Positions 58,936 through 64,000 of a stretch of 64,000 nucleotides of DNA are shown here, one piece after another. A program made the translations under genes and the position numbers. A model generated the notes under the pieces. The model did not search any database and was not told where the DNA came from. It worked only from the letters and a program-made list of their open reading frames with translations. Source of the DNA: Agapanthus africanus (lineage: Eukaryota > Streptophyta > Magnoliopsida > Asparagales > Amaryllidaceae); assembly GCA_030015575.1 (NCBI GenBank), contig CM057344.1, positions 184,157,044 through 184,221,043 on the forward strand, given 5' to 3'. The stretch's first letter is position 1, and every line of letters starts with the position of its first letter.

Positions 58936-59180
58936 TGAACGTTGCTTATGTTTTTGAAAGAGCCTTCCTCTGATTGGACGTACTGTCTTGGGCGTTGTGC
59001 TGCCGTGTCAACTTCTGACACGTGGCGCGTTGCGCGCAGCGCACGGGATCTGAAGCGTTGCTTCAAAATTAAAGTTAAATTTTCAAAGCAAAGCTTTATT
59101 TCTGATTGGGGGAAGATGAAGCGTTGCTTCTTCTCCCGCCTTGGAATTTGAACAGAGCTTTGCTCTGATTGGGGTAAACA

Positions 59181-59422
59181 GTGGTATGTCCTGGTATTTA
59201 GATGACATACACTTTGTAGGAAGTGAAATTCCCACACTGCGATCGGTTATACTGTGGTTCTCACATAGTTGTCTCTCGACATAGGATATGGATATTATAT
59301 CAGGCATTCTGGTTACTAGATCTATGGTTTTAGATCTAGATTTGGGTAGTTTTCCAATCTGGGTCCTTAGACAGTATTCTAAAGGTGTTTTAGAATGGAC
59401 GACTCCTGGTAAGGTGGTGTTT
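59181..59422 (+). pseudogene. Copia B RT fragment, first copy
   Basis: Starts with the TSD GTGGT and continues B pol from 26708: 'YLDDIHFVGSEIPTLRS', then the region after YxDD. It stops at GGTGGTGT, joined to D-LTR-like sequence; the same stretch is repeated intact at 59940. Confidence 0.85.
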
Positions 59423-60179
59423 CTTGCGCAAGAGCGCTTGCGCAACTGCGCAGACACGTGTCGCGCGGTGAGGCACTTGCGCAACAGCGCTTGCGCAACT
59501 GCGCAGACACGTGTCGCGCGGTGAGGCACTTGTCGCGCAGTGAGGCACTTGCGCAACAGCTGTCGCGCAGTGAGGCACTTGCGCAACAGCGCTTGCGCGA
59601 CTGCGCAGCGTGAGGCGCTTGCACAACAGCGCTTGCGCGACTGCGCAGACACGTGTCGCGCAGCGGTGCGCTTGCGCAACTGCGCTTGCGCAGTTGAACG
59701 TTGCTTATGTTTTTTAAAGAGCCTTGCTCTGATTGGACGTACTGTCTTGGGCGTTGTGCTGCCGTGTCAACTTCTGACACGTGGCGCGTTGCGCGCAGCG
59801 CACGGGATCTGAAGCGTTGCTTCAAAATTAAAGTTAAATTTTCAAAGCAAAGCTTTATTTCTGATTGGGGGAAGATGAAGCGTTGCTTCTTCTCCCGCCT
59901 TAGAATTTGAACAGAGCTTTGCTCTGATTGGGGTAAACAGTGGTATGTCCTGGTATTTAGATGACATACACTTTGTAGGAAGTGAAATTCCCACACTGCG
60001 ATCGGTTATACTGTGGTTCTCACATAGTTGTCTCTCGACATAGGATATGGATATTATATCAGGCATTCTGGTTACTAGATCTATGGTTTTAGATCTAGAT
60101 TTGGGTAGTTTTCCAATCTGGGTCCTTAGACAGTATTCTAAAGGTGTTTTAGAATGGACGACTCCTGGTAAGGTGGTGT
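59421..60179. repeat. 759-bp tandem duplication across the D/B junction
   Basis: D U3 (G-box array to GGTAAACA) plus the first 240 bp of B pol appear at about 58662-59420 and again at 59421-60179. The junction TAAACAGTGGTATG is at 59175 and 59934, offset 759. G-box units differ in number between copies. Confidence 0.88.
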
Positions 60180-60823
60180 ATCTGCAGGTGATGGAGTCAC
60201 CCTCTCTAAAGGTGTCTTACAGACTAAAAGGGAGAGGGATGTGCATGATTGGCATATTACCTGCTTAGGCAATTGAGTCAATCATGAGATGTCAAGTACT
60301 ACACCAGATGTTGTTTTTGCACTAGATGCAATAAGTTGATATATATTAATCCAATCTTGGAGAAATGTTCGGAAGCAGTTTATGAACATAAGTAGATGTT
60401 CAAGGGATATGATAACGGCAGCCTCCTTCGGAGGGCGATTATCATTCCAGGCTTCCAAGGTGACCTGGATGACAGAGTGACTGTTAGAGTTATAGTTTTC
60501 CCTCTTAATGAGGGGCAGTTGTTTGGACAAGTGGTCCAAGATGATACTGAGGGAGGCATGACGCAGGATACTGATTAAATTCAGTTGATGATACAGTTTA
60601 AGAAGTTTACTGGATTTGGAGTTCATTTGTGAACTGGGTCCTATCAGATATCCAGGCATATTCTAAGACATGTATTGCTCATTTCGGGACATGACTTTCT
60701 CTGTGAACTTGAGATAAAGAGAGACATAGAAAGAAATATTGGAGCGGATGTACTGATTGAGGCTATTTCTCGAACGCGATAGTTTTACAAACGATCTTTG
60801 TGAAACTGATTAGTACAGAAGTT
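59940..60823 (+). pseudogene. Copia B pol remnant, RT end and RNase H
   Basis: Continues from the YLDD region through 'SIMRCQVLHQMLFLH'-type RT end (about 60280-60330), RNase H 'DLDDRVTVRVIVFPL' (about 60462-60507), and ADVLIEAI (about 60743-60768; usual ADPLTxxL). Many stops. Confidence 0.82.
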
Positions 60824-60882
60824 GGGTGTTCGGTATCATACGGGCTGTGAGTACGCGACACCGCAATAATTAGTCTTAAGTG

Positions 60883-60892
60883 CATGTGGGAG
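60883..60892 (+). other. Polypurine tract, copia B
   Basis: ATGTGGGAGA just before TGTTGG (60895). Confidence 0.8.
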
Positions 60893-60894
60893 AT

Positions 60895-62933
60895 TGTTGG
60901 CAATAGTGCCCTCAATTCAATTATTGGATCGTAGGTACGTGATTGCAATGATTGAGGAAGGACCTATTCCTGTGGAATAGTCTTACTCGAGATGATAGTA
61001 TACTATCAGGTTTGTCTTTATCATCGTGTACATGCTTCAGGTGACATTACAGATCACTATTACTTGTTGATAGAGCCCATAGGATTCTTGCTTGACTACC
61101 TTCAGTATGATGGCGATTATATACGTTGGAGCTGGGTGGTCTATAAGCACATCCTTAAAGTGTCCCTAGTCGTGGGAGTTTCGAGGCTGGGCATCGATAC
61201 TCCAAGAGTAGACTAGTGTATACGGATCGAGACCCCGACGAGGGGCGGTGGCCGGTCTCACAAGCTATTGGTGTTAGTTGGTTCACCTAAGATGTATACA
61301 GGTGCTCATTGGGTTATGAGTACATCGGATGGACTCGCCGGAAACATGCTAGTTGATATTATACCTATTGTCAGATAGAAGTTCCTAGGTGATATGTGTA
61401 CAGGTTAGTTTATCGACCTGAGATCGTCATTTGTCTCGTGTGAGTTCCCACTGTGCTTTGATTACTACCCTACCACAGCTCAAAGGAGTCGTGCAAACAG
61501 ATTTTAGTTGGGTAGAGTCCCGAGCCACATGGAGGCAGTGAGCGGATCGTCATGGGATTCGTCTCTCCCGGTATATTGGGGGTTGATGTCGCTGAGTGCA
61601 CGGATGGCCATCACCAGAAATTCTCGGCCGGGGTAGACGAGAATTACCGATCTAGGATCGGTAGTTTCTCAGTTGGTGATATGTTTCATACTGACACTAA
61701 ATGTTGCGTTATTAGGGGTCTGACTTTATCCACCCCCATAGACTCGATATGCGATACTCATAGATGAACGGACCGGACGTACGGATATTATCACTGTCAA
61801 GCTCAGTAGGGTTTCAGGATAAGTTTGCTCGTCGGCCTCCCTTTCACTCAATACCTGGGTAGCCGTTACGTACAGCTAGTACCACTGACGTGCTTGTGGT
61901 TAAACCCACTGCCAGCGTATTGAAGAGTCTTTAGAGTCCCACACAGAGGGTTTCCCTGGTTCGGGAGAAACGTTGTAGAGTCCGTATGGTTTTATGGCAG
62001 GGTTCGATCATATTCGTGCACTTATGCATGGATCATGATCAGACGGATAATACTAGTTGGTTTTGGTTTAAGCCGGATCCTGGTATTATATCGTTGGATT
62101 ATTTTCGTCTCGTTGTATTCGTATTCAGTCGGAATACGGATGCAGGTATGTATATACGGATGAGGGGTATTCTTGTAATCTGTTACAAGATTACTTTTGA
62201 AGATGTCATTTCTTTTCTTTGTTTTGTATTAAACATTTAGAGTTTTCTTTAAATGTTTAGTATTGTTTTGATGGAGAGTGTGAGTGCAAGTCTTGGCATG
62301 GTGCATTGATTGTGCTTATGACTCATGGTGTTGGGTCTTGTGTGGGTTTGGTGAGATGTGATTGTGAGATGACAGATCTTTGATTGTGTGGGAATTTTTC
62401 TTTAGTTTCTAATAACATATATCTCACAAACTCACTCAAGAAACAACAGAGAACCTTCTTCAGTTGTTTTTATTTTTATGCCAAGACTTGAGCTCACAAC
62501 TTTCTTCACAATGGCTTTTTCTTCTCCTCCACCCATTCCATCTCATGTGTTGAGAATCATTAGGTGTATTGAGACAAAATGATCACACACTCTCTCTACT
62601 TCATCTTGGGTATCTAGGCTAGCAAACTGGATGCCTGAGTTGCTTCGGTTTTTGAACCGGGAGCCCGTATTACTAATCCTCGACGTGGATCGTCTTCGAC
62701 GAGGGAGACCGGAGAACGAATTTGTTCGAGGCAGCCGCGACGAGCTAAGGACAGAGATTGAAGACTGAAGGACACGGATAGATCAGTATAACCTCTCAAA
62801 ACTCTTTTCGTATAACTTGTATAGGGTTAATGGTACGATCCGTCGATTAAGGTTCCATTAGCGCCGGTTTCTAAAAGTTTTTGTTCCGTGTTTGGCCACG
62901 GATTGATGGCTGGGCCGCTGCCGTAACCTTACA
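60895..62933 (+). mobile_element. Copia B 3' LTR
   Basis: 2039 bp, uninterrupted, collinear with 4300-5006 plus 17421-18751. Shows the empty target of the gypsy LTR (GAGTGCACGGATGG near 61594). Followed by GTTAG. Hairpins at 62120-62138 (CGTATTC-agtcg-GAATACG) and 62171-62190 (TCTTGTAA-tctg-TTACAAGA). Confidence 0.93.
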
Positions 62934-63284
62934 GTTAGGAGGCTAGCTACCTTTGTAGCATATTCACGCAATTGAAAAAGACCCTTATATCGCTCCAAGG
63001 ACTCTTGCAAGGTTCCGAAGTCGTCGGGAACAAGCTTGGATGCCGATCTTCCTCGTCGAAGATGATCCACGCGAGAGAACACGAATCAAGCTCTAGCTTC
63101 ACACTAATGAATCAAGTGAAGCAACTCACAATCAAAAGTTACTAAGAATTGATTATGAGAGTGATGTTGTGAAGAATATCATGGTTTTCTCTCTTTACAA
63201 ATTTTCCGTTCAAAACCATCATAACAAGAAGAAGAAGAAGCATGAATGAATAATAAATCGTTATACTTATCTTTTTCTTTCTTC
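62934..63284 (-). mobile_element. Copia E LTR, right fragment
   Basis: Resumes after B with GTTAGG. The block at 63050-63130 (CGTCGAAGATGATCCACG, AATCAAGCTCTAGCTTCAC) resembles the copia C LTR at 37170-37250, supporting a minus-strand Angela-like LTR. It ends at the next LTR start. Confidence 0.6.
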
Positions 63285-63336
63285 TGTAGTATATATGTAT
63301 GTCGTAGAGGCCATTATATGTATAGTGGATGCTTGG

Positions 63337-63373
<37 letters not shown>

Positions 63374-64000
63374 ACTTTCTTGCTCGACATGATAGTATGC
63401 TATCTAGTTGTACTTTATCTTGACATGTTTACTTGATACCGTTCATTTGATACATGTTGATAAAGCCTTCAGGATATCGGCTTGACTTCCATGGCTATGA
63501 TGGAGATCATGCTAGTGGGGCATGTGTGGTCTATAAGCATATCCTTAAATGTCCCTAGTCGAGGGTATATCGAGACAGGACATCGATATTCCAGAGTAAA
63601 CTAGCGTATACGTTTTATGACCCATATGATGGGCGATGGATGATCCCATATCCATTGGTGTTGTAACATCAAATATTGTATACGGGTGCTCAGTGGAGAC
63701 TGGGTACACTGAACGTACTCATCGAGAACTCCTATATGGTATTATGTCTATCGTCGGATAGCAGTTCTCAGGTAACACAAGTACAGGTTAGTCTGTAGAC
63801 CCGAGATCGTCATAGAGTCTTGTGTGTTCTCCCACTATACTTTGATTTCCACCCTACCATGGCTCTACTGAGTCGTGCAAACAGGTGGCTTTAGGGTACA
63901 GTCCCAAGACACATGGAGACAATGAGCGATAGGAGGGGTTTCGTCTCTCCCGATATTGGGAGTTGATGTTGTGCTATGCACGATTGGTTTTGACTCGAAG
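63285..64000 (+). mobile_element. C-like copia LTR (plus), cut by window end
   Basis: TGTAGTATATATGTATGTCG then TAGAGGCCATTA matches the sense start of the copia C LTR, and similarity continues through CTTTCTTGCTCGACATGATAG (first 20 bases) to the end. The right end and internal region are outside the window. Confidence 0.8.
63341..63370. repeat. (GT)15 microsatellite
   Basis: Fifteen uninterrupted GT units inside the LTR, where copia C has a non-repetitive TATATAGGGAG stretch. Confidence 0.97.

Larger units (their letters stand above)
36336..59180 (-). mobile_element. Element D: large gag-only gypsy (Tat-like) retrotransposon
   Basis: LTRs at 36336-48200 (interrupted by copia C; about 2.31 kb net) and 56813-59180 (2368 bp) have minus-strand termini TGTTTACCCC and GGGGAACA. 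Perfect TSD GTGGT. The primer-site region (56790-56812) is GATTCTGGCACGCCCGG on the minus strand, and a purine tract GGTGGAGGGG lies at 48204-48214. Net length is about 13.3 kb. The internal 8.6 kb has a gag-type frame, repeat arrays and an antisense ORF, but no protease, RT, RNase H or integrase. Gag type, tandem repeats before the 3' LTR and an antisense ORF are traits of the Tat/Ogre group; that placement is an inference. Without pol it would need enzymes from an autonomous partner. Confidence 0.88.
56813..59180 (-). mobile_element. D 5' LTR
   Basis: Collinear with the 3' LTR after removal of copia C, and carries the empty C target (CTCTC at 57363-57367). In transcription order: CCAAT boxes, G-box array, TATA (58487-58497), hairpin leader, 27-bp repeats (57601-57738), end at 56813. 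Ends at the TSD GTGGT. Confidence 0.93.
4300..62933 (+). mobile_element. Copia B: complete but multiply interrupted Angela-like element
   Basis: One Ty1/copia element spans most of the window. Its 5' LTR is 4300-5006 plus 17421-18751 (2038 bp without the insertion) and its 3' LTR is 60895-62933 (2039 bp). Both start TGTTGG and end in CTACA/TTACA. A primer site follows the 5' LTR (18752) and a purine tract precedes the 3' LTR (60883-60892). The flanking TSD is GTTTG/GTTAG. After removing the gypsy LTR, the solo LTR, copia A(-), element D and a 759-bp duplication, about 9.8 kb remains. The pol is broken by stops and frameshifts, so it is an inactive relic. Confidence 0.85.

Overview
This is plant nuclear DNA made almost entirely of nested LTR retrotransposons; I found no host cellular gene. 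The evidence is plant-type Ty1/copia primer sites (TGGTATCAGAGCC next to LTR ends), Angela-like copia LTRs that start TGTTGG or TGTTAG, follow a purine tract and share the Angela 'GCCCT..AGAGGC' opening, long Ty3/gypsy LTRs (TGTAA...GTGACA), and a large gag-only gypsy element. The nesting depth points to a large, repeat-rich angiosperm genome. I cannot name the species.

The layout can be read almost completely from target-site duplications (TSDs). The oldest piece is copia 'E' (minus; internal 2314-4160, LTR 4161-4299 continuing at 62934-63284). It holds a gypsy LTR (1-2313) and a whole copia 'B' element (plus, 4300-62933, TSD GTTTG/GTTAG). B received four insertions. (1) A gypsy LTR, minus, 5007-17415 (TSD TGCAC), itself holding a truncated tandem of copia 'A' (5059-14904). 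(2) A 3.16 kb gypsy solo LTR, 19688-22849 (TSD GAGGG). (3) A complete copia A, minus, 26709-36329 (TSD GGTGG). (4) Element 'D', minus, 36336-59180 (TSD GTGGT), inserted one base into A's right TSD. D's 3' LTR holds a complete copia 'C', minus, 36891-46436 (TSD CTCTC). Removing the insertions restores B 5' LTR halves of 707 and 1331 bp (2038 bp in total) against a 2039 bp 3' LTR, and a pol frame that reads through to the YxDD motif. A further C-like LTR (plus) starts at 63285 and leaves the window.

All copia pol genes are broken by many stops and frameshifts, but protease, integrase, reverse transcriptase and RNase H remnants can be read. D is the most interesting unit. It is about 13.3 kb net, has a long gag in a single frame with two in-frame TAA stops, no recognisable pol, a 3' region built of at least five different tandem-repeat families, and an intact 168-codon ORF on the opposite strand behind its own TATA-like box. 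Its LTRs, the antisense leader and the 3' region are packed with short hairpins (commonly 5-bp stem, 3-nt loop), some with paired stem changes. A separate hairpin cluster in the copia A/B LTRs also shows compensatory substitutions between subfamilies. These hairpin systems, together with the antisense ORF, are the best candidates for something undescribed.
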